This document shows, one piece after another, positions 36,059 to 45,427 of a DNA stretch of 49,573 nucleotides. How positions within the stretch are numbered: position 1 is the first letter of the stretch; each line of letters begins with the position of its first letter. This stretch comes from Comamonadaceae bacterium (GTDB lineage Bacteria; Pseudomonadota; Gammaproteobacteria; Burkholderiales; Burkholderiaceae_C). The notes under the pieces were generated by a model, which had not been told where the DNA came from, ran no database searches, and saw only the letters and a program-made list of their open reading frames with translations. Position numbers and translations under genes: made by a program. The stretch is taken from assembly GCA_947452785.1 (NCBI GenBank), contig CANGDZ010000019.1, positions 1 through 49,573 on the forward strand, in the 5' to 3' direction.

Positions 36059-36583
36059 TCAGATGCGGCGAAACGCTTCCAAGCCAATGGCCAAGCGCTC
36101 GCATTCACGCTGCAGCGCCGGGTCTGCAATGTAAAAAACGGCAAACTTGCCGGCCAGCGTGCGGACATAAAAACGCGGGGCGATGAGCCACTCCAGTCCC
36201 TTGATGCGAATCATCTGGCTGTAAGCCAGTTGCTCAAAGGGCATGTGTTTGTTCCAGATCCAAGACTGGAAAAGGCCTTGGTCATCGATGCGCGTTCGAC
36301 TTTGGCGCACCTGCAGTGCCGTCCAAGCCAGCAGGACCCAGCCCAAAATAAACCAGCCCGCCCTGCGCAGGCTGTCCCAGCCTTCAGGCTCGCCAAACTT
36401 GCCTTGTTGCCACAGCACAAACAACCACCCCCCCAAGCCAGCGACCATCAGCCACACCAAGGCTTGAAAGGTCGTTGAGAAAGCGCGACCTTCGTGTGCC
36501 AAACCCTCAGGTGCGAACTCGAAGGGCGCAATGCTGAGGGCAGGCTGTGCGAGCCCAGGGGTCAAAGTTGGTGAAGGGGGCAA
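36059..36583 (-). CDS. Hypothetical membrane protein with PH-like domain
   Basis: A 174-residue protein not securely recognised. After about 40 polar residues there are two hydrophobic segments (VWLMVAGLGGWLFVLW and AGWFILGWVLLAWTALQV). The C-terminal part (SRTRIDDQGLFQSWIWNKHM, then FEQLAYSQMIRIKGLEWLIA) looks like the bacterial PH-like domain that follows paired membrane helices in DUF304-type proteins. Its stop is 70 bp after the TRAP receptor stop and it begins just 11 bp downstream of the dctM stop, so it is probably transcribed with dctQM. A transport accessory role is only a guess. Confidence 0.65.
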   Translation of the reverse strand: MPPSPTLTPGLAQPALSIAPFEFAPEGLAHEGRAFSTTFQALVWLMVAGLGGWLFVLWQQGKFGEPEGWDSLRRAGWFILGWVLLAWTALQVRQSRTRIDDQGLFQSWIWNKHMPFEQLAYSQMIRIKGLEWLIAPRFYVRTLAGKFAVFYIADPALQRECERLAIGLEAFRRI

Positions 36584-36594
36584 AGGGGGTGGCC

Positions 36595-38115
36595 TTATTT
36601 CTTGAACAAGTCGTCAATTTTCTTTTGCTCTTGTGCGGCGCTCTCAGCCGCAGTCGGTTTTGCCCCATCTTGTTTGAGCTCGGCTTCAGGCACGGCTTGT
36701 TCTGAAGGCATTTCAATGACCACCTTGTCGAGATCGATTTTTTCTTCTTTGTCGAGGAACATGGTCACCGTTTCAGGCACAAAGATCACGATCACCACCA
36801 GCACCAATTGCATGATCACCCATGGAATGGCGCCCATGTAAATGTCGTTGGATTTGATGGGCTTGGGTATGCGGCCTTCTTTGAACAAAGTATCGGCAAT
36901 GCCGCGCAAGTAAAACAGCGCAAAGCCAAAGGGTGGATGCATGAAGCTGGTCTGCATGTTGACGCACAGCAGCACGCCAAACCACACCATGTCGATGCCC
37001 ATTTTTTCGGCGACAGGGCCCAGCATCGGCAAGATGATGAAGGCGATTTCAAAGAAGTCGAGGAAGAAGGCTAAAAAGAAGATGAAGATATTCACCACAA
37101 TCAAGAAGCCCACCTGGCCACCAGGCAAGCCCGACAGCAAATGCTCAACCCATTTGGCTCCGTCTACGCCTTGAAAGACCATCGAGAATACGCGTGAGCC
37201 GATCAGAATGAACACCACCATGGCCGTCAAGCGCATGGTGCTGTGCATGGCTTGCCAGATCAATTCTTTGTCCAAGCGCTTGTGTAATGCGGCCAAGAAC
37301 AAGGCGCCAACACAGCCCATGGCGCCCGCTTCGGTCGGAGTTGCAATGGCGGTGTTGATGCCAGGCAGGCCACCCATGGAGCCCAGCACGGCAAAGATCA
37401 GGAAGGCCGAAGGAATGATGCCGCGCAAGCACTTGCCCCACAGCGCCCAACCATTGAGCGAGCGCGCTTCTTTGGGCACCCCTGGCACGTGCGAGGGTTT
37501 GATGATGCTGAGCGCAAAGGTGTACAGGGCAAAAATACCCACCTGCAACAGGGATGGTCCCCAAGCCCCTTTGTACATATCGCCCACGGAGCGGCCCAGT
37601 TGATCGGCCATTACCACCAACACCAGGGACGGCGGCACCAGTTGCGTGATAGTGCCGGATGCCGCCAGCACACCGGTGGCGTAACGCATGTTGTAGCCGT
37701 AACGGATCATCACGGGCAGTGAGATCAGCGCCATGGCAATCACCTGGCCGGCAACGGTGCCGGTGATGGCGCCCAAAATAAAGCCCACGATGATGACCGA
37801 GTAGCCTAAGCCGCCCTTGACCGGGCCGAACAGCTGCCCCATGGAGTCGAGCATGTCTTCGGCAAGGCCACATTTTTCAAGAATGGCGCCCATGAAAGTG
37901 AAGAAGGGGATGGCCAACAACAAGTCATTGCTCAGAATGCCAAACACGTTCAATGGCAAGTTGGACATGAAGCTGGCGGGGAACCAGTCCATGCTGATTG
38001 CAAAAAAACCGCACAGCAAACCCAAAAACGAGAGCGAAAAAGCAACCGGGAAACCAATCAACATCGTGAGCACCAGGCCCCCGAACATGATGGGTGCAAA
38101 ATTTTCCATGATCAT
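36595..38115 (-). CDS. TRAP transporter large permease subunit (DctM family)
   Basis: A 506-residue membrane protein with about 12-13 helices. Motifs include LTMLIGFPVAFSLSFLGLLC, IPFFTFMGAILEKCGLAEDM, GAITGTVAGQVIAMALISLP and PTEAGAMGCVGALFLAAL, typical of the DctM/ion-transporter fold that drives sodium-coupled uptake. The C-terminal ~60 residues after FLDKEEKIDLDK are polar and Glu/Lys-rich, longer than in many homologues. Two ATGs (38115 and 38109) are possible. It follows dctQ by 18 bp. Confidence 0.94.
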   Translation of the reverse strand: MIMENFAPIMFGGLVLTMLIGFPVAFSLSFLGLLCGFFAISMDWFPASFMSNLPLNVFGILSNDLLLAIPFFTFMGAILEKCGLAEDMLDSMGQLFGPVKGGLGYSVIIVGFILGAITGTVAGQVIAMALISLPVMIRYGYNMRYATGVLAASGTITQLVPPSLVLVVMADQLGRSVGDMYKGAWGPSLLQVGIFALYTFALSIIKPSHVPGVPKEARSLNGWALWGKCLRGIIPSAFLIFAVLGSMGGLPGINTAIATPTEAGAMGCVGALFLAALHKRLDKELIWQAMHSTMRLTAMVVFILIGSRVFSMVFQGVDGAKWVEHLLSGLPGGQVGFLIVVNIFIFFLAFFLDFFEIAFIILPMLGPVAEKMGIDMVWFGVLLCVNMQTSFMHPPFGFALFYLRGIADTLFKEGRIPKPIKSNDIYMGAIPWVIMQLVLVVIVIFVPETVTMFLDKEEKIDLDKVVIEMPSEQAVPEAELKQDGAKPTAAESAAQEQKKIDDLFKK

Positions 38116-38133
38116 GGTGGGATGTCTTTCTTT

Positions 38134-38673
38134 TTATTGCACGGGTTTGTCGTAGTGCGTGTCCATTTCGTACTTGCCCTGCAAGTAGGCCACGCGCTTG
38201 ATGATTTCACTCAGACCTTGGATGCAGATCCAAAAAAAGCCCAGCGGTAACAGCATCATGGCCGGCCAGCGAATCAGGCCACCGGCATTGTTCGACATTT
38301 CGCCGCTCTGCACCATCTTGAGAAACAAGGGAAAGCTCAACCAGGTCAACAGCAACATGACGGGCAGCAGAAACAGGACCAAACCCATCAGGTCAATGTA
38401 CACAGGCCATTTGCCATTCAATTTGCCGTAAATAATGTCTACCCGCACATGCTCATTCAACTTGAGCACCAAAGGCGCACCCAACATGACGGTGGCTGCA
38501 AACAAATACCACTGAATTTCCAACCAACCGTTGGAGCTCAGGTCCAGGCCATAACGGATAAAAGCATTGCCCGCCGAAATCATGGCGGCTGCCATCACGG
38601 CGACTGCGGCCAAGCGGCCAAAGTACTCGCTGATTTTGTCAATACCAAATGCCAACTGAAGTAACTTAGGCAT
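38134..38673 (-). CDS. TRAP transporter small permease subunit (DctQ family)
   Basis: A 179-residue four-helix membrane protein. GNAFIRYGLDLSSNGWLEIQ and WYLFAATVMLGAPLVLKLNE-HVRVDI are the DctQ signature (R-Y-x-F/L, H-V-R-V-D). It pairs with the large subunit downstream. GGAGG upstream of the start is clear. The operon reads towards the TRAP receptor gene at 34909 rather than with it. Confidence 0.93.
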   Translation of the reverse strand: MPKLLQLAFGIDKISEYFGRLAAVAVMAAAMISAGNAFIRYGLDLSSNGWLEIQWYLFAATVMLGAPLVLKLNEHVRVDIIYGKLNGKWPVYIDLMGLVLFLLPVMLLLTWLSFPLFLKMVQSGEMSNNAGGLIRWPAMMLLPLGFFWICIQGLSEIIKRVAYLQGKYEMDTHYDKPVQ

Positions 38674-38924
38674 GTCGTGCCTCCATGATGAAGTCCATAA
38701 GCGAAAGCAAACAGCCTATTGCGGGTCAGCTTTCGCCGACTGATCCCGAATGGCCGCAGATTTTAGGGATGGCGCATTTTAAATTGCCCACAAGCCTGTT
38801 GCGGCCAGGGGGTTTGACTCTGCGCATGAATTAAATTCAAATCTGCGATAAAAACGCCGATCTCCGCGGGTTTACCCTTTTTATTCGGCGCTCAGTGGCT
38901 TACAGAGATTGTCCGTTAGCATGC
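38674..38924. promoter_or_regulatory. Divergent intergenic region with nested inverted repeats
   Basis: About 250 bp between dctQ and tupB. CGCCGA (38855-38860) and TCGGCG (38885-38890) enclose GGGTTTACCC-TTTTT, a small stem with a T-run. This could be an attenuator or terminator in the tupB leader, or an operator. No molybdate/tungstate ModE-type site was recognised. Confidence 0.4.
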
Positions 38925-38936
38925 ATGTCATTCACC

Positions 38937-39677
38937 ATGACCTCATTCACCGACAGCCTGTACGCGGCGTTCACACTCATTTGGCTTGCGGACCCTGCGC
39001 TGTGGTCTGTGGTGCTGCGTTCGCTGGCTGTGAGTGGCTGTGCCTGCGTCATGGCCTGTCTGCTGGGTGTGGCACTGGGCGCGTTTGTGGGTGTGGCACG
39101 TTTCCCTGGCCGGGGGGCGGTGCTTTGGAGCTTGAATACCCTGCTGGCTTTGCCCTCGGTGGTGGTGGGCTTGGGGGTGTATTTGCTGCTGTCGCGCAGC
39201 GGGCCTTTGGGTTTTTTGGGGTGGTTGTTCAGCTTCAAGGCCATGGTGCTGGCGCAAACCCTGCTGCTGTTGCCGGTGGTCATGGCCTTGACGCGACAAA
39301 TCGTGCAGGACGCCGAGCACGCGCATGGCGAGCAATGGATTTCTTTGGGCGCCGGCCTCTGGCTGCGCGCCGCACTACTGGCCTGGGACGAACGCTTGGC
39401 GCTGCTCACCGTGGTGGTCACGGCCTTTGGCCGGGCTATTTCTGAGGTGGGCGCGGTGATGATGGTGGGCGGCAATATCGAGGGCTTTACCCGCGTCATG
39501 ACCACCGCCATCGCTTTGGAAACCAGCAAGGGCGATCTGCCTTTGGCTATGGGCCTGGGCTTGGTGCTCTTGGGCGTCGTGGGCTTGCTGCATGCGGGTT
39601 TGGCTGCTTTGCGTTGGACTGCCCGCTGGCATGAAGGCCGATCGCTCTCGGCTCGTCTTTTGATGGGCGCGCCATGA
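38937..39677 (+). CDS. tupB: Tungstate ABC transporter permease, TupB-like
   Basis: A ~246-residue permease with five to six membrane segments. The EAA-like loop is FGRAISEVGAVMMVGGNIEG with FTRVMTTAIALETSKGDLPL after it, highly characteristic of TupB/WtpB-type oxyanion permeases. Start is uncertain: ATG at 38937 (MTSFTDSLYAAF), ATG at 38925 or GTG at 38895; the first gives the usual N-terminus. The downstream genes encode the ATPase and a TupA receptor, with coupled starts. Confidence 0.9.
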   Translation: MTSFTDSLYAAFTLIWLADPALWSVVLRSLAVSGCACVMACLLGVALGAFVGVARFPGRGAVLWSLNTLLALPSVVVGLGVYLLLSRSGPLGFLGWLFSFKAMVLAQTLLLLPVVMALTRQIVQDAEHAHGEQWISLGAGLWLRAALLAWDERLALLTVVVTAFGRAISEVGAVMMVGGNIEGFTRVMTTAIALETSKGDLPLAMGLGLVLLGVVGLLHAGLAALRWTARWHEGRSLSARLLMGAP

Positions 39678-40387
39678 CGGTATGGGTGGACTTACGCGAA
39701 GTGACGGTGCAGTGGGGCGGGGCGCAAGGTCTGCGCCAAGTCTCTTTCGCCATTCGCGCGGGCGAACGCGTGGCTTTGATCGGTGCGAACGGCAGCGGCA
39801 AAAGCACCTTGCTGCGCGTGGTGCATGGCTTGATCACGCCCACCCAGGGGCAAAGGCGGAGTCTGCCTGAGCTGCGTCAGGCCATGCTGTTTCAACGCCC
39901 GCATTTGCTGCGCATGACGGCGCTGAACAACATGGCGCTGGGACTGTGGCTGGACCGTGGGCAGGGCTTGACTTGGGCCAAGGCCCGCACGCAAGGCTTG
40001 CAGGCCTTGGCCCGTGTCGGTTTGCAAGCGGTGGCGGGGCAAAGTGGGCGAACCTTGTCAGGCGGCCAGTTGCAGCGACTGGCCTTGGCCCGCGCTTGGG
40101 CGCGCGCACCGCAGTTGCTGCTGCTCGACGAACCCACTGCCAGTCTGGACCCCAGCGCCAAGCGCGAGGTCGAGGAGTTGATTCAGACCTTTGCCCAAGG
40201 CCAGCCGCAGGTGAGTTTGCTGTTTGCCAGCCACAATCTGGGTCAGGTCAAACGCCTGGCCAGTCGGGTGGTGTATTTGGAGCAGGGCCAGGTGCTGGCC
40301 GATTTGCCGGTGGCCGAATTTTTCAATCCCACCCGTTTGCAGGAGGTCAGTCCGCAGGCGCAATCTTTTGTTCAAGGTGAACATTAA
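39674..40387 (+). CDS. tupC: Tungstate ABC transporter ATP-binding protein, TupC-like
   Basis: A 237-residue ABC ATPase. Walker A is GANGSGKST, the signature LSGGQ lies in GRTLSGGQLQRLALARAWAR, Walker B is LLLLDEPTASLD and the H-loop is FASHNLGQ. The start overlaps the tupB stop by four bases (ATGA) and the stop shares one base with tupA. The Q-loop region (MLFQRPHLLRMTALNNMALG) is of the PhnC/TupC group that serves small oxyanion importers. Confidence 0.92.
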   Translation: MTVWVDLREVTVQWGGAQGLRQVSFAIRAGERVALIGANGSGKSTLLRVVHGLITPTQGQRRSLPELRQAMLFQRPHLLRMTALNNMALGLWLDRGQGLTWAKARTQGLQALARVGLQAVAGQSGRTLSGGQLQRLALARAWARAPQLLLLDEPTASLDPSAKREVEELIQTFAQGQPQVSLLFASHNLGQVKRLASRVVYLEQGQVLADLPVAEFFNPTRLQEVSPQAQSFVQGEH

Positions 40388-41235
40388 TGCAGACTCATTT
40401 ATCCAGAACATGGCGTCATGCCTGGCGCATGGCTTCAGTGCTTAAGGTCGCGACAATGGCGGCCCTGCTGTGGGGCGCGGCGGGCTATAGCCTGGCGCAA
40501 ACCATCACCATGTCGTCCACCACCTCAACCGAGCAGTCGGGCCTCTTTGCTTACTTGCTGCCGGAGTTCAAAAAAGCCACCGGCATCGATATCAAAGTGG
40601 TGGCGCTGGGCACTGGCCAGGCACTGGACATGGCGCGGCGCGGGGATGCGGACGTGGTGTTTGTGCACGACCCAGAGGCCGAAGAAAAATTCATGGCCGA
40701 AGGCTGGGGACTCAAACGTTATTCGGTGATGTACAACGACTTTGTGGTGATTGGCCCCAAGGCCGACCCCGCGGGTCTTAAAGGGCGCGACATCGTGGCC
40801 GCCTTGCAAAAAGTGGCCACAGGTCAGACACCTTTTATCTCGCGCGGCGACAAAAGCGGCACCCACGCAGCGGAGCTGCGCTATTGGGCCGCTGCCGGCT
40901 TGAGCGAGAAAAAGGGAGCGGCCTACCGCGAGTGCGGTTGCGGCATGGGGCCGGCGCTGAACATGGCCGCTTCCATGGGTGCTTATGTACTGGCCGATCG
41001 CGGCACTTGGCTGAACTTCAAAAATCGCGCTGACTTGGGCGTCTTGGTTGAAGGCGATAAACGGCTCTTCAACCAATACGGGGTGATGGTGGTGAACCCG
41101 GCTAAACACTCGCAGGTCAAGTTGGCTGACGCGCAGAAGTTTGTGGACTGGGTGATTTCACCCGTGGGTCAAAACGTGCTGGCCGCTTACAAAATTGGCG
41201 GCGAACAGTTGTTCTTTCCGAACGCCTCCAAATAA
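40387..41235 (+). CDS. tupA: Tungstate-binding periplasmic protein, TupA-like
   Basis: A 282-residue receptor with a signal peptide ending near LAQ-T. The motif TMSSTTSTEQSGLFAYLLPE, with TTST and SGL, is the TupA tungstate-binding signature, supported by the conserved FISRGDKSGTHAAELRYW. TupA binds tungstate far more tightly than molybdate in studied cases. Translation is coupled to tupC. Tungsten would serve formate or aldehyde dehydrogenases encoded elsewhere. Confidence 0.93.
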   Translation: MQTHLSRTWRHAWRMASVLKVATMAALLWGAAGYSLAQTITMSSTTSTEQSGLFAYLLPEFKKATGIDIKVVALGTGQALDMARRGDADVVFVHDPEAEEKFMAEGWGLKRYSVMYNDFVVIGPKADPAGLKGRDIVAALQKVATGQTPFISRGDKSGTHAAELRYWAAAGLSEKKGAAYRECGCGMGPALNMAASMGAYVLADRGTWLNFKNRADLGVLVEGDKRLFNQYGVMVVNPAKHSQVKLADAQKFVDWVISPVGQNVLAAYKIGGEQLFFPNASK

Positions 41236-41249
41236 GCCTTCAGCCAAGC

Positions 41250-41735
41250 TCAGTCGCGGAAGTTGTCAAAGCTGATGGGCAAGTCGGTGATGTCTTTGCG
41301 CAGCAAGGCCATCACGGCTTGCAAGTCATCGCGCTTGGTGCCGGTCACGCGCACCGCGTCGCCTTGGATCGAGGCTTGCACCTTGATTTTGCTGTCTTTG
41401 ATGATGCGTTGAATCTTTTTGGCGTCTTCGGAGCTGATGCCGTTGCGCACCTTGATCACTTGCTTGACCTTGTCGCCGCCCATTTTCTGCACATCGCCTT
41501 TGTCCAGAAAACGAATGTCCACGCCGCGCTTGGTCATTTTGTTGTGCAGCACGTCTTCCACCTGGGTCAGTTGAAAGTTGGCATCGCCAAACAAAGTGAT
41601 CTCTTTGTCCTTGAGTTCAATCGCGGCAGAGGTGCCTTTGAAATCAAAGCGCGTGGCGATTTCTTTGGCGCTGGTGTCTATGGCGTTTTTCACTTCAACC
41701 ATATTCGGTTCGCAAACGGTGTCAAAAGTAGGCAT
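41250..41735 (-). CDS. YajQ-family nucleotide-binding protein
   Basis: A 161-residue protein made of two ferredoxin-like RNA-binding-like domains. The start [40 protein letters not shown] and the end [16 protein letters not shown] are invariant family segments. Homologues bind cyclic di-GMP in Xanthomonas or nucleotides/tRNA in other species; the ligand here is not determined. It is divergent from murB by 40 bp and converges on tupA across 14 bp. Confidence 0.95.
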   Translation of the reverse strand: MPTFDTVCEPNMVEVKNAIDTSAKEIATRFDFKGTSAAIELKDKEITLFGDANFQLTQVEDVLHNKMTKRGVDIRFLDKGDVQKMGGDKVKQVIKVRNGISSEDAKKIQRIIKDSKIKVQASIQGDAVRVTGTKRDDLQAVMALLRKDITDLPISFDNFRD

Positions 41736-41775
41736 GGTGATGAAATCCAGGGGTTGTCAATGCGACAATTCTCCC

Positions 41776-42828
41776 ATGAACCTGGAGAAAAATGTCCCCC
41801 TGCAGCCCTACAACACGTTTGGCATTGCCGCCAAAGCGCATATGTTGCTGCGGGTACGGGGCGAAAGCGATCTGCGCGCCGTGCTGGCCGACCTGCAACT
41901 GGCCACCTTGCCCCGGCAAGTGCTGGGCGGGGGCAGCAACATCGTTCTGACGGGGGACGTCAAGGCGCTGGTGTTGAAAATAGAAGTGCCCGGCATGCGC
42001 CTGGCCTCTGAGAGCGAGAAACATTGGATCATCGAGGCCGGTGCGGGTGAAAATTGGCACGACCTGGTGGCTTGGACCTTGGACCACGGCTACCCGGGAC
42101 TGGAAAACATGGCGCTGATTCCCGGCACCGTCGGCGCGTCGCCCGTGCAAAACATCGGCGCTTATGGCGTGGAGTTGCAAGACCGATTCGATTCACTCGA
42201 CGCCATGGACCTGCTGACCGGTGAGCTGTTCAGCCTGAACGCGGCGCAGTGCGGCTTCAGCTACCGCGACTCGGTGTTCAAACACACTTCGGGTGGCCCC
42301 GACGATTTGGGCCTGGCCGGACGCGCCGTGATTTTGCGCGTGCGCTTTGCATTGCCCAAACGCTGGAAGCCCGAGCTGGGTTATGCCGATCTGGAGCGCA
42401 AGATGACCGATACCGGCAACCACGCGCCAGATGCGCGGCAGATTTTTGACTGGGTTTGCGCCATTCGCCGAGCCAAACTGCCCGATCCGCAAGTCATTGG
42501 CAATGCCGGCAGTTTTTTCAAGAACCCCACCGTCACGCCCGAGCAATGCGCCGACATCATTGCCCGCGAGCCTAAAGTGGTGCACTACCACCTGGACGAC
42601 GGTCGCATCAAGTTGGCGGCCGGCTGGCTGATCGACTCTTGCGGCTGGAAAGGGAAAACTGTGGGCCACGCCGGGGTCTATGAAAAACAAGCCTTGGTGC
42701 TGGTCAACAAAGGCGGCCGCGAAAACCCGTGCACCGGCGGCGAAGTGATGACCCTGGCCAAGGCGATTCAAACCAGCGTGTATGAGCGCTTTGGGATTTT
42801 GCTGGAGCCGGAGCCGGTGGTGATTTGA
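41776..42828 (+). CDS. murB: UDP-N-acetylenolpyruvoylglucosamine reductase
   Basis: A 350-residue FAD enzyme for the second committed step of peptidoglycan precursor synthesis. PYNTFGIAAKAHMLLRVRGE is the FAD-domain start, LGGGSNIVLTGD and GLENMALIPGTVGASPVQNI hold the FAD loop, and CGFSYRDSVFKH supplies the catalytic Ser of type I MurB. The C-terminal GSFFKNP and EPEPVVI agree. The ATG at 41776 gives the usual N-terminus; the upstream frame is antisense to yajQ. Confidence 0.97.
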   Translation: MNLEKNVPLQPYNTFGIAAKAHMLLRVRGESDLRAVLADLQLATLPRQVLGGGSNIVLTGDVKALVLKIEVPGMRLASESEKHWIIEAGAGENWHDLVAWTLDHGYPGLENMALIPGTVGASPVQNIGAYGVELQDRFDSLDAMDLLTGELFSLNAAQCGFSYRDSVFKHTSGGPDDLGLAGRAVILRVRFALPKRWKPELGYADLERKMTDTGNHAPDARQIFDWVCAIRRAKLPDPQVIGNAGSFFKNPTVTPEQCADIIAREPKVVHYHLDDGRIKLAAGWLIDSCGWKGKTVGHAGVYEKQALVLVNKGGRENPCTGGEVMTLAKAIQTSVYERFGILLEPEPVVI

Positions 42829-42934
42829 ATGGTTAAGTGGTGAGTTGGTGGCTTGTCCGACTCGTTCTGATGCGATGCATTAGATTGCTTGAAGTGTTAA
42901 AACGTACTTTTTTTGTAGCACATGGAGCCGTGCC

Positions 42935-43222
42935 ATGAGCGACGCAACATTTACCTTTCGGGTCGAAAAAGCCCTGAAAGAGCAGTTCACGATGGCTGCA
43001 AAAGTCCAAGATCTCAGCGGTGCGCAGTTGTTGCGTGATTTCATGCGCGAGTTTGTTCGGCAACAGCAAGTGACGGCGGACCATGACCAATGGTTTCGTC
43101 AACAGATTCAAACGATCTTGGACTCGGCCAATGCCGGAAATTTGGTCTCCGCCGCAAAGGTTGAGGCGAAATTCGCAGCGCGGCGAGCCGCCACCCGGCG
43201 CAAGTTTGAATCCGTCAAGTGA
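42935..43222 (+). CDS. Antitoxin of a ParE/RelE-type module
   Basis: A 95-residue protein. TFTFRVEKALKEQFTMAAKV, then QDLSGAQLLRDFMREFVRQQ is a ribbon-helix-helix (RelB/CopG-like) DNA-binding segment; the rest is a charged helical tail expected to bind the toxin. Its stop overlaps the toxin GTG by three bases. The antitoxin frame is intact while the toxin is frameshifted, so it may now act as an orphan repressor or as protection against related toxins. Confidence 0.8.
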   Translation: MSDATFTFRVEKALKEQFTMAAKVQDLSGAQLLRDFMREFVRQQQVTADHDQWFRQQIQTILDSANAGNLVSAAKVEAKFAARRAATRRKFESVK

Positions 43223-43502
43223 GGCCATTGTTTTGGACGCCCGAGTCAATTCAGGATCGGGAAGATATTTACGATTTCATTGAAGCCGACAATCCAGCAG
43301 CTGCGCTGAACTTGGACGAGCTGTTTTCAAAAAAGCGTTGCACTTGGTGGATCACCCCGGGCTTGGTCGGTTGGGCCGCGTGATCGGTACGCGCGAACTG
43401 GTGGTGCACCCCAACAACATTTGTGTATATGACGTGAGCGGTGATTGGGTTCGCGTGCTTCGGCTCCTTCATGCCGCGAGCCGGTGGCCACCGTTGGCGT
43501 GA
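43219..43502 (+). pseudogene. ParE/RelE-type toxin, split by a -1 frameshift
   Basis: From the GTG at 43219 the first frame reads RPLFWTPESIQDREDIYDFI, then EADNPAAALNLDELFSKK, and would end at 43383 after about 54 residues. In the -1 frame from 43335 the text ALHLVDHPGLGRLGRVIGTR, ELVVHPNNICVYDVSG and VRVLRLLHAASRWPP completes a normal ~93-residue ParE/RelE toxin fold. The break falls at six A followed by G (43329-43335), phased as A-AAA-AAG. Causes could be loss of one A, a sequencing error in the run, or programmed -1 slippage. Intact members of the family cleave ribosome-bound mRNA or poison gyrase. Confidence 0.85.
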
Positions 43503-43556
43503 TGCCACATGGGTGTGGGATCGAAATTTTTCACATCAGGTCGATACCCGACTCCA

Positions 43557-43584
43557 TAAAAATAACGGCCCGAAGGCCGTTATT
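43557..43584 (-). terminator. Rho-independent terminator of argG
   Basis: On the reverse strand AATAACGGCC pairs with GGCCGTTATT over TTCG, a stable tetraloop, followed by TTTTATGG. It lies 18 bp after the argG stop. Confidence 0.9.
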
Positions 43585-43601
43585 CATTGGGCATCAAAGC
43601 C

Positions 43602-44975
<1,374 letters not shown>

Positions 44976-45293
44976 TCAACCGAAGTGGCAGATGTAGTGG
45001 TAGGGCTCCGTCACGCGGATCTCAAACTTGGATTTGCCGGGGACGCTGAATTTCTCGCCCTTGCTGGACCTGACCCAGTCGCTGCTGCCGTCCAGTTTGT
45101 ATTCACAAAAGCCGCCCACGCATTCCATAATTTCAGGCGCGCCGGTGTTGAAGGTCAAGGTGGCGGGCAAGATCACGCCCACCGACAGTTTGGTCCCATC
45201 GGCCAGGGTCAGGCCGTGGCTCACGCACTTGCCGTCAAAGTACACATTGGCTTGGGTCGTAACGCTCGCGCCGTCAATTTTTTCGGTGGTCAT
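44976..45293 (-). CDS. ppnP: Pyrimidine/purine nucleoside phosphorylase (cupin, DUF1255)
   Basis: A 105-residue single cupin domain. ANVYFDGKCVSHGLTLADGT and VGVILPATLTFNTGAPEIME, with SGEKF-like SSKGEKFSVPGKSKFEIRV, match PpnP, which cleaves several ribonucleosides phosphorolytically. The ATG at 45293 (MTTEKIDGASV) gives the family length; the frame continues upstream to 45338 without conserved residues. Confidence 0.93.
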   Translation of the reverse strand: MTTEKIDGASVTTQANVYFDGKCVSHGLTLADGTKLSVGVILPATLTFNTGAPEIMECVGGFCEYKLDGSSDWVRSSKGEKFSVPGKSKFEIRVTEPYHYICHFG

Positions 45294-45427
45294 GGGTCTG
45301 AATTTCCTGGCCGCATCAAGCGCGGCAGTTGCACGCAAAATAGCGTGGAAGAGGGAACAAACCTTAGATTTTAGGCGACTCTGACCCGTCAGCGATCAGC
45401 GTCAGGCTGATTCAGGCCTAAATGGCT

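Noticed and set aside
45370..45422. Long-range inverted repeat TTTAGGC/GCCTAAA after the glycine-zipper gene
   Set aside because: Only seven pairs across about 40 bases with no T-run, so it is too weak to call a terminator.
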